Part shown: in pieces, positions 8,724 to 17,500 of the stretch
How positions within the stretch are numbered: the stretch's first letter is position 1
Layout: every line of letters starts with the position of its first letter
Source: Sphingobacterium sp. LZ7M1
GTDB lineage: Bacteria; Bacteroidota; Bacteroidia; Sphingobacteriales; Sphingobacteriaceae
Reading direction: 5' to 3'
Assembly: GCF_024296865.1 (NCBI RefSeq)
Contig: NZ_CP101134.1
Coordinates: 434,001-498,000, forward strand
DNA length: 64,000 nt
Translations under genes and position numbers: made by a program
The notes under the pieces: generated by a model
Seen by the model: only the letters and a program-made list of their open reading frames with translations
The model's database searches: none
What the model was told of the DNA's origin: nothing

Positions 8724-9203
8724 CTACTTTACAACAAGAACACCATCTGCAACCAAAGAAATATCTTTTCTTGGCTGGTTAATTTTAGCAATTTCTTCTT
8801 TGCTCTTGCCCATATCCTCAGCATAATGCTTTTGCCACTCTACTGTGGTTTCTTTCACTTTTGCCTTGCCTTCCAATACCACAGTCTTGCCAATGATATC
8901 TTGAGGAACGAAATAAGCATAGTCTGTAAAACGTACCATGATCGGTTCCTTGCCTTCTTCTGTTTTCAGCGTCAGGAAGCAACCTTTTTTCGTACATACC
9001 TGAACAACCTCGCCTTGAACTTTTCCTGTATAGGATTCTTTTCCAGCTAGGTTCTTTTCAAGTTGTTTGACAGAGATAGCGCCATTTTTATCTATTTTCT
9101 TGCCATAGCTAACACCTGCTTTTGCTGGTTGAATGGCAGTTTGTGCATTGCTAAATGCAATGAATGCAACTGCACAGATCAGTAAAGAGATAATTTTTTT
9201 CAT
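8724..9203 (-). CDS. Exported DUF4920-like protein
   Basis: A 159-residue protein with a cleavable signal peptide (residues 1-20, ending FSNAQ) and one small domain. The segment GKVQGEVVQVCTKKGCFLTL with a CxxxxC-type pair, followed by MVRFTDYAYFVP and an OB-like VVLEGKAKVKE, matches what I remember of the DUF4920 family of periplasmic proteins. The two cysteines may bind metal or form a disulfide. No enzymatic role is known. It is 2 bases downstream of tsaC on the same strand, so dapD, tsaC and this gene probably form one transcript ended by the hairpin at 8679-8702. Confidence 0.7.
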   Translation of the reverse strand: MKKIISLLICAVAFIAFSNAQTAIQPAKAGVSYGKKIDKNGAISVKQLEKNLAGKESYTGKVQGEVVQVCTKKGCFLTLKTEEGKEPIMVRFTDYAYFVPQDIIGKTVVLEGKAKVKETTVEWQKHYAEDMGKSKEEIAKINQPRKDISLVADGVLVVK

Positions 9204-9205
9204 AT

Positions 9206-9787
9206 TTATTTTCTAATAAATTCAAATTTTCCGCTCGGATCCAATTTCATGATCGTTGATGCCGTACCATTTGATGGATCCTGTTGCCCAAATTTAACAA
9301 CATAGTCCACTCCATTTACAATCTCATCAGAGACTTCTACGAAATTCCTTGCTGAGGCATCACCGCTGATGTTTGCCGAGGTAGAAACAATAGGTTTTCT
9401 GAACCTTTGTAACAACTGCTCGCAAAATGGATGGTTCACAATACGGATCCCAATGCTGCCATCCTCCGCTACGACATTGCTGGCCAAGTTCTTTGCTTTG
9501 GAATAGATAATGGTCAAAGGCTTATCCGTTGCTTCCAATAATTCATAAGCAACTTCAGGAACCTCGCTCACATAGCTTTGTAATTGATTGTCATTGCCCA
9601 AAAGGATGATCATGCTCTTGCCTTTATCTCTTCCTTTCAATGCAAAAATCTTTTCAACAGCTTCCGGATTAGTCGCATCACAACCGATTCCCCAAATGGT
9701 ATCGGTAGGATACAAGATCAATCCCCCAGACTTCAGTGTTTCCAAAGCCTGATTCAAATCCTCTTTATCTATATAAAGTCTTTGCAT
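9206..9787 (-). CDS. tsaC: L-threonylcarbamoyladenylate synthase (YrdC/Sua5 family)
   Basis: A 193-residue YrdC-domain protein that makes threonylcarbamoyl-AMP from threonine, bicarbonate and ATP for the t6A37 modification of ANN-decoding tRNAs. Family landmarks are GLILYPTDTIWGIGCDATNPEAV split over residues 20-43, KGRDKGKSMIILLG near 50, the central IGIRIVNHPFC and the Ser-rich STSANISGDASA near 137. It lacks the Sua5 carboxyl-terminal domain, so it is the short TsaC form. It lies 7 bases after dapD and 2 bases before the DUF4920-like gene. Confidence 0.94.
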   Translation of the reverse strand: MQRLYIDKEDLNQALETLKSGGLILYPTDTIWGIGCDATNPEAVEKIFALKGRDKGKSMIILLGNDNQLQSYVSEVPEVAYELLEATDKPLTIIYSKAKNLASNVVAEDGSIGIRIVNHPFCEQLLQRFRKPIVSTSANISGDASARNFVEVSDEIVNGVDYVVKFGQQDPSNGTASTIMKLDPSGKFEFIRK

Positions 9788-9794
9788 CAGTGTG

Positions 9795-10619
9795 CTATAC
9801 TGCTACATTATGATCACGAAGCGCATCGTTTAATGAAGTCTTCTTATCGGTAGATTCTTTTCTTTGCCCAATGATCAATGCACATGGTACTTGAAATTCT
9901 CCAGCTGGGAACTTCTTGGTATACGAACCTGGAATTACCACAGAACGCGCAGGTACATAGCCTTTGTATTCTACAGGCTCAGAACCTGAAACATCAATAA
10001 TTTTGGTTGATGCTGTCAAGACCACGTTAGCACCTAATACAGCTTCTTCCTCAACACGAACGCCTTCAACGACAATCGCTCTTGACCCAACGAATACGTT
10101 GTCTTCAATAATTACTGGCGCTGCTTGTACAGGTTCTAATACACCACCAATACCAACACCACCGCTTAGGTGAACATTCTTGCCGATCTGAGCACATGAA
10201 CCAACGGTTGCCCATGTATCCACCATCGTACCTTCACCAACATACGCACCAATATTGACATAAGAAGGCATCATGATTACACCCTTAGACAAAAAAGCAC
10301 CGTAACGGGCTGAAGCTCCAGGAACAACACGAACACCTAACTCCTTGTAGTTTGTTTTTAATTTCATTTTGTCATGGTAGACAAAAGGATCATTCTTGAT
10401 CACCTCCATATTACGGATAGGGAAATAAAGAATTACAGCTTTTTTAATCCAATCATTGACATACCAAGATTCTCCAACAGGTTCAGCAACACGTAATTCG
10501 CCTTTGTCCAAGTGCTGAATTACGAATTCAATCGCCTCGTAGTATTCTTTGTACTCCAATAACTGTCTGTTCTCCCAAGCTTCTTCTATTAATTTTTGAA
10601 GGGTTGTATTATCTACCAT
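9795..10619 (-). CDS. dapD: 2,3,4,5-tetrahydropyridine-2,6-dicarboxylate N-succinyltransferase
   Basis: A 274-residue enzyme of the succinylase branch of lysine and meso-diaminopimelate synthesis. A helical amino-terminal domain (about residues 1-95) is followed by a left-handed beta-helix of hexapeptide repeats, seen as ARYGAFLSKGVIMMPSYVNI, GEGTMVDTWATVGSCAQIGK and NVHLSGGVGIGGVLEP, the last being a well conserved DapD segment. Length is normal. It is the first gene of the minus-strand run with tsaC, and divergent from the S4-domain gene. A near-consensus -7 element (one mismatch) lies upstream around 10651-10658. Confidence 0.96.
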   Translation of the reverse strand: MVDNTTLQKLIEEAWENRQLLEYKEYYEAIEFVIQHLDKGELRVAEPVGESWYVNDWIKKAVILYFPIRNMEVIKNDPFVYHDKMKLKTNYKELGVRVVPGASARYGAFLSKGVIMMPSYVNIGAYVGEGTMVDTWATVGSCAQIGKNVHLSGGVGIGGVLEPVQAAPVIIEDNVFVGSRAIVVEGVRVEEEAVLGANVVLTASTKIIDVSGSEPVEYKGYVPARSVVIPGSYTKKFPAGEFQVPCALIIGQRKESTDKKTSLNDALRDHNVAV

Positions 10620-10712
10620 AATATTCTTAAAAGTAATTTTAAATTATTAACAAATATGGAGATTTTTAATGATATGTAAGTTACAGAAGGGGCAAAATTA
10701 AGAAGATATGAC

Positions 10713-10720
10713 TATTTTTG
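10713..10720 (+). promoter_or_regulatory. -7 box 4 nt before the S4-domain gene start
   Basis: TATTTTTG matches TAnnTTTG exactly and ends 4 bases before ATG 10725. If used, transcription would begin at or very near the start codon, giving a leaderless message. No clear -33 box is visible. Confidence 0.42.
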
Positions 10721-10724
10721 TAGG

Positions 10725-11135
10725 ATGGCAGAGGCAGCAGACAAATTGCGGATTGATAAATACTTATGGGCAATTCGTATATTCAAAACCAGAAGTTTGG
10801 CAACAGAAGCTTGTAAAGCAGGGAAAGTTAAACTCAATGGCCAAAATGTAAAACCTTCAGCAATCGTCAAAGTGGGGGAAACCTATAGCATTCAGAAGGG
10901 AATTGAGCGTAAGGTCATTAAGGTTACTGGATTGCTCGAACGTAGGTCTGACGCCAAAACGGCCGTGCAATTTTATGAAGATCACACACCAGTAGAAGAA
11001 ACCTATGCTTTCAAATCATCATTCCACGCACCTGTCCTGAAAAGAGACCGTGGGACTGGTCGGCCTACTAAAAAGGATAGAAGGGAAATTGATGATCTGA
11101 AAAGTGATTGGTGGGAAGAAGATAATGATAACTAA
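10725..11135 (+). CDS. S4-domain RNA-binding protein, Hsp15-like
   Basis: A 136-residue basic protein with an S4 domain at residues 8-65: LRIDKYLWAIRIFKTRSLATEAC and GKVKLNGQNVKPSAIVKVGE, in pieces of the standard Hsp15/HslR pattern. Hsp15 in E. coli binds stalled 50S subunits carrying nascent chain and tRNA; this is inferred for the homologue here. The tail is charged (RDRGTGRPTKKDRREIDDLK), as in the family. It starts 4 bases after a -7 box and its 3' end overlaps the next gene by 11 bases, coupling it to the membrane regulator at 11125. The short acidic MAEAADK start has no competing ATG. Confidence 0.88.
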   Translation: MAEAADKLRIDKYLWAIRIFKTRSLATEACKAGKVKLNGQNVKPSAIVKVGETYSIQKGIERKVIKVTGLLERRSDAKTAVQFYEDHTPVEETYAFKSSFHAPVLKRDRGTGRPTKKDRREIDDLKSDWWEEDNDN

Positions 11136-12780
11136 ACTTGAATTAAAGAAAGTATTCTTTTCTATTTTATATTTATTGGCACTGGTAGGACAAACTTCCT
11201 TTGCCCAATCTGTCGTGGATGTGAGCCCTAAAGACTCTGTGGAAAGAGAACTTAAAAAGGTGCTAGGCAGAAAGATTGAATTTGAAAAGGAAAAATTGAT
11301 GAAGATCTTCGAAATCAAGGAACGCCTGAAACTAATGCCTTCTCCTGCCGATCGGTATAACTTCCAAGACAAACTTTATAACGAGTTCAAGACCTATCAA
11401 ATCGACTCTGCTATCTTTTATGTCAATGAAAATAAAAAGCTAGCCCTACAATTGAATGATAACTTTAAAAAGAATGAAGTCGATATCCAATTGGCAAGCT
11501 TATATTCCTCTGCGGGGCGATTCATCGAATCAAACGAAATCTTAAAAGGTATTCCAAGACAAAGCCTCTCCAGTGAACAGGAGGCTGATTATTACCGGGC
11601 CTTCTCCGATTTCTATTCCCATTATGGACAAAGTACCAACCACTATAATTATTTTAGCCTGAGCGAAGTCTACCGCGATTCCTTGCTCAACGTTCTTCCT
11701 ACTGATTCCAAAGAACATCGAATAAGTTCTGCAACAAGAGCATTATTTGGAAATAATTTCGAAAAAGCGGAAAAAGAACTCCTGCAATTATTGAGTGAAT
11801 ATAAAGACACCGACCATGAACGGGCTGTAATTGCCTATTTATTAGGGTTACTCTATAAAAACAAGGATGACCAAGAAAAACAGATTTACTATTTAGGCCT
11901 TTCTGCCATCACCGATGTTAAAAATACGGTTAAGGATAATGCTTCTATGCAAAGTCTTGCCCTGGTCTATTTTGAAAGAAATGAAATCGATAAGGCCTAC
12001 CTCTTTATTCAGGAAGCCATGGAAGACGCCCTTTTCTGTAATGTTAGATTTAGGACCATAGAAAACTCCTCTTTTTATCCGATTATCAATTCTGCTTTTC
12101 AGGAAAAAGAACAAGCAAATAAAAATCAGCTCAAAAACTTCCTGTACACCATATCTCTGATGTCCATCCTGCTTCTGGTCGCCTTCATCATATTATATAT
12201 GCAGATGAAACGGTTGAAAAAAACCAGAAAGGACCTGAAAAACCTAAATGACGAACTGCAAGGCCTTAATGCCCAATTGTTAAAAGTCAATCAAGACCTT
12301 CAGGAGTCAAATCATATTAAGGAAGAGTATATGGCGCAGTTTTTTGAATTATGCTCCGCCTATATCGATAAATTAGATAATACCAGAAAAGGGATCTTAA
12401 AAAAGATTTCTAATAACCAATTGGATGAACTCAGTAAGGAATTGAAATCCCAAGATTTTATCAAGACCGAACTTGACGACCTATATCACAACTTCGACGT
12501 GATTTTCCTGAACCTTTATCCAACCTTTATACAGGAGTTCAACAACCTGTTAAAACCCGAAGAAAGATTGAGCTTGAAACATGATGAATTGCTGAATTCC
12601 GAACTCCGTATTTTTGCGTTGATCCGTCTCGGTATTTCTGATTCCACCAAGATTGCTCGGTTCCTTCGCTACTCTTTGCGTACGGTTTATAACTATAGAG
12701 TTAAGGTACGTAACAAAGTTTTAGGTACCAAAGAGGACTTCGATGAACAGATTAAGGAGATTGGTAACCTAAAATTTTAG
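11125..12780 (+). CDS. Membrane-anchored TPR-type transcriptional regulator (DUF6377-like)
   Basis: About 551 residues: signal peptide (to LVGQTSFAQS), a periplasmic helical region with TPR-like repeats (roughly 60-325), one membrane helix (LYTISLMSILLLVAFIILYM, near 345), a coiled coil (KDLKNLNDELQGLNAQLLKV) and a carboxyl-terminal helix-turn-helix read as ELRIFALIRLGISDSTKIAR followed by RYSLRTVYNYRVKVRNKVLG. This order matches the Bacteroidota regulators I remember as DUF6377, which lie next to PULs. It probably senses a glycan or envelope signal and controls the susC operon that starts 198 bases downstream. I use ATG 11125, which overlaps the S4 gene by 11 bases; a longer frame to 11104 would put MIGGKKI before the signal peptide. 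Confidence 0.8.
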   Translation: MITKLELKKVFFSILYLLALVGQTSFAQSVVDVSPKDSVERELKKVLGRKIEFEKEKLMKIFEIKERLKLMPSPADRYNFQDKLYNEFKTYQIDSAIFYVNENKKLALQLNDNFKKNEVDIQLASLYSSAGRFIESNEILKGIPRQSLSSEQEADYYRAFSDFYSHYGQSTNHYNYFSLSEVYRDSLLNVLPTDSKEHRISSATRALFGNNFEKAEKELLQLLSEYKDTDHERAVIAYLLGLLYKNKDDQEKQIYYLGLSAITDVKNTVKDNASMQSLALVYFERNEIDKAYLFIQEAMEDALFCNVRFRTIENSSFYPIINSAFQEKEQANKNQLKNFLYTISLMSILLLVAFIILYMQMKRLKKTRKDLKNLNDELQGLNAQLLKVNQDLQESNHIKEEYMAQFFELCSAYIDKLDNTRKGILKKISNNQLDELSKELKSQDFIKTELDDLYHNFDVIFLNLYPTFIQEFNNLLKPEERLSLKHDELLNSELRIFALIRLGISDSTKIARFLRYSLRTVYNYRVKVRNKVLGTKEDFDEQIKEIGNLKF

Positions 12781-12881
12781 CATATCCCTTTACTTTTTTT
12801 CTTTTTAAAAGCGCCTAATAACCTGTAAAACAATGCTTATTGATTTACTTTGGTTACTTTTTTGTTTTGGCCCGCCTCAAA

Positions 12882-12900
12882 TGCTAACTAAAAATTAGCA
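12882..12900 (+). promoter_or_regulatory. Inverted repeat, candidate operator of the first susC
   Basis: TGCTAA (12882-12887) and TTAGCA (12895-12900) are perfect 6-base arms around a 7-base A-rich centre. The site covers the region where the -33 element should be for the -7 box at 12908 and has no T-run after it, so a protein-binding site is more likely than a terminator. Confidence 0.4.
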
Positions 12901-12907
12901 CCCTGCT

Positions 12908-12915
12908 TAACTTTG
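12908..12915 (+). promoter_or_regulatory. Candidate -7 box of the susC operon
   Basis: TAACTTTG matches TAnnTTTG and stands 62 bases before ATG 12978, just after the inverted repeat at 12882-12900. No clear -33 box, as would fit an activator-dependent promoter. Confidence 0.5.
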
Positions 12916-12977
12916 GAATGGGAAGTTTAGGTATACCCTAAATTATTTTATTAATCTCATAACTGATTATAAGACGT

Positions 12978-15947
12978 ATGAAACTTTTTACTAAAGTTAG
13001 TATCGGTCTTTTCCTTTTTATGGTATCTGTTTTTTCAAATTTTGCATTCGCGCAAAATGGAATTCGAGTTTCAGGAAAGGTTATAGACGAAGCCAGCAAT
13101 GAACCAATTATTGGGGCTACCATTACTGTTATCGGAGGTTCTGCATCTACCTCTTCAGATAACACGGGACTATTTACACTCGAGAATGTTCCAGCAAATT
13201 CAAAACTTCGAGTTTCTTATCTAGGCTATAAAAGCCAAGAAGTAATTGCACAAGCAGAATTGACCATCACTTTGACTCCAGAAACAAATGCGCTGGAAGA
13301 TGTCGTTGTTATCGGTTATGGTGCAGTTAAAAGAAAAGATGTAACAGCCGCTATCTCCTCCGTATCCTTGGAAGACCTTGACGAAAGACCAATTGTCAAT
13401 GCCAACCAAGCTATTCAGGGTAAAGCAGCAGGGGTAACCGTTTCTCAACCTTCTGGTGCTCCAGGTGGTGGAACTTCTATCCGTATCCGTGGTACCACTT
13501 CCTTCAACGGAAGTAATGACCCGCTTTATGTGGTTGACGGAGTAACAGTTGACAATATCAACTTCCTTTCGCCTAATGATATCGCCGATATGCAGATCCT
13601 AAAAGATGCATCTTCAGCTTCTATCTACGGATCGAGGGCTGCAAACGGGGTTATCTTGATCAGCACAAAACAGGGTAGAGTTGGAAATCCAAAGATTACT
13701 TTGAATGCTTTAGCGACTCAAAATAGAGTGACCAACAGCATTACGCCCTTAAACACAGCGCAATACAAAGAGTTGATGGATGAGATCGGTATTGTGAAAT
13801 TGCCTGATGGATTGACAGACCAAACCGATTGGTTCGATGAAACCTTCAGTAATGGATTGACCCAAGATTATCAGCTTTCCATTTCAGACGGATCCGATAG
13901 AATCAAATACTTCCTTTCCGGTGGCTATGTAAATGATAAAGGGATTGTCCATTCCACATTCTATAAACGTTATAACTTCAGGGGTAACATTGAAAACAAA
14001 GTGAGGGATTGGTTAACTGTGAATGCTAACTTCTCCTATGCTGACTATAACGGAAACGGAATGGTGGAAGGTACAGGTTCCAATAGAGGTGGGGTTGTCC
14101 TGTCTGCAATCAATACGCCGACTTTTGCGCCGATCATGGATCCTTTCAATCCGAAACAGTTCTACAATAACTTCTACGGTCTGAACGTGACTTCTCCACT
14201 GGAGAATTTAGCAACGACAGGAAATAACCGCAACCGTGAAAACAGATTGATTGGATCAGGTTCTGCTACAGTTCACATTACTCCAGGATTGAACTTCAAA
14301 ACGTTGTTCGCCCTAGATAGAAGAAATGCTTTTTCTTCTACTTTCTTGGACCCATTGTCTACTTCTTGGGGTAGGAACCAATTCGGTGAAGCAACGGATT
14401 CTAGAAACATGAATACCGTCATCACTTTTGATAACACCTTGACCTACAATAAAAGCTTTGATAAACATAACTTCGAAGCCATGGCAGGTACAGCTTGGTT
14501 AAGCTCAAACTATACCAACAGTTATATCCTCGGTTCGCACTTTAGAAATGATTTGATCGAAACCTTGAATGTGGCCAATAAAATCTCCTGGACTGGTACC
14601 GGTTCATCAGCATCTGATTGGGCAATGATGTCTTATTTCGGACGTCTTTCCTATAATTATGATGGCAAATACTTGGTAACTGCCAATTTAAGATCAGATG
14701 GTTCCTCTAAATTACACCCTAGCAAAAGATGGTCTATGTTCCCATCGGTTTCAGCCGCTTGGCGTTTATCATCGGAGGAATTCCTAAGTGATGTGCCTTG
14801 GATGAACGACTTAAAACTTCGTGGAGGTTGGGGCCAAACAGGTAACCAATCGGGTATCGGTGACTATGCTTATTTACAACGCTATAATATTATCCGTTCA
14901 CCATGGTTCGAAGAAGGTAAAACCAACGATTTAGCTTCCGTTACTCCAGAAAACCTAAGAACAATTGACTTAGGCTGGGAAAGAACAACACAAACTGGGG
15001 TAGGTTTGGACTTTACAGGTTTCAATAATAGATTGACCGTGAACTTGGATTACTACTACAAGAACACAACCGACATGTTGATGTGGGTGGATCTTCCAGG
15101 TAGTGGTAATATCTCCCAAATCCAAAGAAATGAGGGTGAAATGACCAACCGTGGTTTTGAAACCAATATCAATGCCGATATCTTAAAAGGCGAAGGCCTA
15201 ACTTGGTCTTCAGGTTTTAATATCTCTTTCAACAGAAATAAATTTACCAAATTGGTGCTAAAACCTGTTTATTTCGATGCTAGAACCACTGACTATGTTA
15301 ATGAAACCGTAGTAAGAAACGAGGCAGGAAGACCTGTGGGTGGTTTCTTTGGTTATATCAGCGAAGGGGTAAATCCTGAAACTGGTGATATGATCTATTC
15401 CGATATCAATGGCGATGGAAAAGTGACTGTCAATGATAAAACTTACATCGGTGATCCTAACCCTAACTTCACTTTCGGATTTACCAATAACCTTTCTTAC
15501 AAAGGATTGAACCTAAATATCTTTATCCAAGGTTCTCAAGGCAATGATATCTACAACGTTTCCAGAATGGAAATGGAAGGCATGTACGATGGTAAAAACC
15601 AATCTACACGTGTTCTTCAACGTTGGAGAGTCCCAGGTCAAATTACCGAAGTCCCTCGTGCAGGTTATGATATGAAAAACTCCTCATACTTCGTAGAAGA
15701 TGGAAGTTATATCCGCTTGAAAAACATTTCCCTTTCCTATAACATCAAAGCTCCAGCCTTGTCAAAAATTGGAATTAACAAATTGGCTCCGTTTATCTCA
15801 GCCACCAACCTAATTACCTTGACAAAATACACCGGCTTGGATCCAGAGGTTAACCAATGGGGAAATTCAGGTAGGGTGCAAGGTTTAGATTGGGGTACAT
15901 ATCCTCAAACTAGGTCGTTCGTGTTTGGATTAAATATGGAGTTCTAA
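12978..15947 (+). CDS. SusC/RagA-family TonB-dependent outer-membrane transporter
   Basis: A 989-residue outer-membrane beta-barrel importer. In order: signal peptide (to FAFAQN, about residue 26), carboxypeptidase-regulatory-like domain (VSGKVIDEASNEPIIGATIT, 32-105), TonB box region with EDVVVIGYGAVKRKDVT, plug domain (GKAAGVTVSQPSG through ASIYGSRAANGVILISTK, about 130-235) and a 22-strand barrel ending in FVFGLNMEF with a terminal aromatic. SusC proteins import oligosaccharides with the SusD lid. It heads the operon with SusD, GH30 and SusE-like genes. The specificity, probably beta-glucan oligosaccharide, is inferred from the GH30 neighbour. Confidence 0.95.
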   Translation: MKLFTKVSIGLFLFMVSVFSNFAFAQNGIRVSGKVIDEASNEPIIGATITVIGGSASTSSDNTGLFTLENVPANSKLRVSYLGYKSQEVIAQAELTITLTPETNALEDVVVIGYGAVKRKDVTAAISSVSLEDLDERPIVNANQAIQGKAAGVTVSQPSGAPGGGTSIRIRGTTSFNGSNDPLYVVDGVTVDNINFLSPNDIADMQILKDASSASIYGSRAANGVILISTKQGRVGNPKITLNALATQNRVTNSITPLNTAQYKELMDEIGIVKLPDGLTDQTDWFDETFSNGLTQDYQLSISDGSDRIKYFLSGGYVNDKGIVHSTFYKRYNFRGNIENKVRDWLTVNANFSYADYNGNGMVEGTGSNRGGVVLSAINTPTFAPIMDPFNPKQFYNNFYGLNVTSPLENLATTGNNRNRENRLIGSGSATVHITPGLNFKTLFALDRRNAFSSTFLDPLSTSWGRNQFGEATDSRNMNTVITFDNTLTYNKSFDKHNFEAMAGTAWLSSNYTNSYILGSHFRNDLIETLNVANKISWTGTGSSASDWAMMSYFGRLSYNYDGKYLVTANLRSDGSSKLHPSKRWSMFPSVSAAWRLSSEEFLSDVPWMNDLKLRGGWGQTGNQSGIGDYAYLQRYNIIRSPWFEEGKTNDLASVTPENLRTIDLGWERTTQTGVGLDFTGFNNRLTVNLDYYYKNTTDMLMWVDLPGSGNISQIQRNEGEMTNRGFETNINADILKGEGLTWSSGFNISFNRNKFTKLVLKPVYFDARTTDYVNETVVRNEAGRPVGGFFGYISEGVNPETGDMIYSDINGDGKVTVNDKTYIGDPNPNFTFGFTNNLSYKGLNLNIFIQGSQGNDIYNVSRMEMEGMYDGKNQSTRVLQRWRVPGQITEVPRAGYDMKNSSYFVEDGSYIRLKNISLSYNIKAPALSKIGINKLAPFISATNLITLTKYTGLDPEVNQWGNSGRVQGLDWGTYPQTRSFVFGLNMEF

Positions 15948-15951
15948 GATT

Positions 15952-17490
15952 ATGATGATGAGAACAATGAAATTTTATATAATGAAGAAGATGCTGATCG
16001 CAGTACTCGGTACTGTGGCCATCTCAAGCTGCTCTCTTGATAAAGATCCTCTTGGTCAATATTCTGACGTGACCGAAGGGGTAAATGAAGAAGGAAAAAA
16101 AGTAGTCTTTAAAGACAAAGCTGCGGTAGACAACTACATGCAAGGCTTATATAATATCCTACGTGATAGACAGGAACATTGGTATCTTGACCAAATGTTG
16201 ATTGCTGAATCGCATTCAGATAATGCTTACGCAGGAACGACTGGTGCCGAAGTAGTGCCTTATGAAAATAACGGCATCGAAGGTTCCAATTCAGTTGTTC
16301 AGCGCGATTGGATCCGTTACCTGGAGGATGTTGCCAAACTGAATATCCTGATCGTTAATGTGGATTCGGTGGCTGACAATTCCCTGTCCTCTGCATTACG
16401 TAAGCAATACAAAGCGGAAGCAAAAATTCAAAGAGCTTTGATTTTCTTTGATATGGTGCGTTTGTGGGGAGATATTCCTTTGGTGACCACAGTGGGTAAA
16501 GATATAACCGCAGAAAATATCGAAGAGGTTTACGACGATTATTTCCCGAGCCAGACGCCTGAAAAGGAGGTTTATGAATTCTTGGCCAAGGAATTGGAAG
16601 AAGCCATCGTCGATGCGCCATCCAATAATGCCGCTAACAAAACAAAATTCTCAAAATCCGTAGCCAAAGCTTTATTGGCTAAGGTCTATTCTGAAAAACC
16701 AATCCGTAACTATGCAAAGGTTATTCAATATGTGGATGATTTGGCAGCAGATGGATTTGCTTTAGATGCAGATTATAAAAATTTGTTTGGCGTTCAAGAA
16801 GGAAATGCAGAACCATTGATCAGAAATAGCAAAGAAGCTATTTTAGAAACCCAATTCTTTGCGGGTAATGGAAACTGGGTAACCTGGATGTTTGGACGTG
16901 ACCTATCAAACTACAATAGCAATTTTACATGGGCAAAATGGATCACTCCTTCAAGGGATTTAATAAATGCATTCACCCGCGAAGGAGATGAGATCCGCTA
17001 CACAGAATCTATAGTGTATTATCAAGCTGGTTGGAGCAACTACTACCCGGCAAGCAACTACCCATTCATGTATAAAACTCGTTCGGCATTCAGTAACATC
17101 ATAAAAATTCGTTATGCGGACCTGTTATTGCTTAAAGCTGAAGCGTTGATCAATGGCGATAGCCCTAATCTTACAGCAGCAGCTGCAATTATCGATCAAG
17201 TTCGCCAACGTGTGAAACTTCCGAAATTGAGCAATGCCGTTAAAGGAAGCAAAGACGCCATGTTAAATGCCTTGTTGAGTGAAAGAAGATTAGAATTGGC
17301 TTTCGAAGGGCAACGCTGGTATGACCTTGTGCGCTTGAATAAAGTTGAATCGGTGATGAATGCAGTATATGCAAAAGATTCAGGCAGAAAAGCCCAAGTT
17401 TATCCATTTACAGAGAACTCATATCGCTTGCCGATTCCGCAATCGATTATAGATGAAAACCCTAAAATCAAGCAAAATCTAGGATATTAA
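15952..17490 (+). CDS. SusD/RagB-family outer-membrane glycan-binding lipoprotein
   Basis: A 512-residue SusD-like protein, the surface lid and glycan-binding partner of the SusC before it (4-base gap). The lipobox is AISSCSLDKD. Typical features are the helical TPR region (LRKQYKAEAKIQRALIFFDM, WGDIPLVT), FSKSVAKALLAKVYSEKP in the middle, and the terminal RRLELAFEGQRWYDLVRLNK and YRLPIPQSIIDENPKIKQN that mark the family. The first codons read ATG ATG ATG AGA ACA ATG; the signal peptide could equally start at ATG 15967 or 15982 (MKKMLIAVLG), so the exact start is uncertain by ten codons. Confidence 0.94.
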   Translation: MMMRTMKFYIMKKMLIAVLGTVAISSCSLDKDPLGQYSDVTEGVNEEGKKVVFKDKAAVDNYMQGLYNILRDRQEHWYLDQMLIAESHSDNAYAGTTGAEVVPYENNGIEGSNSVVQRDWIRYLEDVAKLNILIVNVDSVADNSLSSALRKQYKAEAKIQRALIFFDMVRLWGDIPLVTTVGKDITAENIEEVYDDYFPSQTPEKEVYEFLAKELEEAIVDAPSNNAANKTKFSKSVAKALLAKVYSEKPIRNYAKVIQYVDDLAADGFALDADYKNLFGVQEGNAEPLIRNSKEAILETQFFAGNGNWVTWMFGRDLSNYNSNFTWAKWITPSRDLINAFTREGDEIRYTESIVYYQAGWSNYYPASNYPFMYKTRSAFSNIIKIRYADLLLLKAEALINGDSPNLTAAAAIIDQVRQRVKLPKLSNAVKGSKDAMLNALLSERRLELAFEGQRWYDLVRLNKVESVMNAVYAKDSGRKAQVYPFTENSYRLPIPQSIIDENPKIKQNLGY

Positions 17491-17500
17491 TACTGAAACT

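Noticed and set aside
15952-15981. Upstream ATG codons of the first susD as a separate leader peptide
   Set aside because: They are in frame with susD and simply give alternative starts for its signal peptide.
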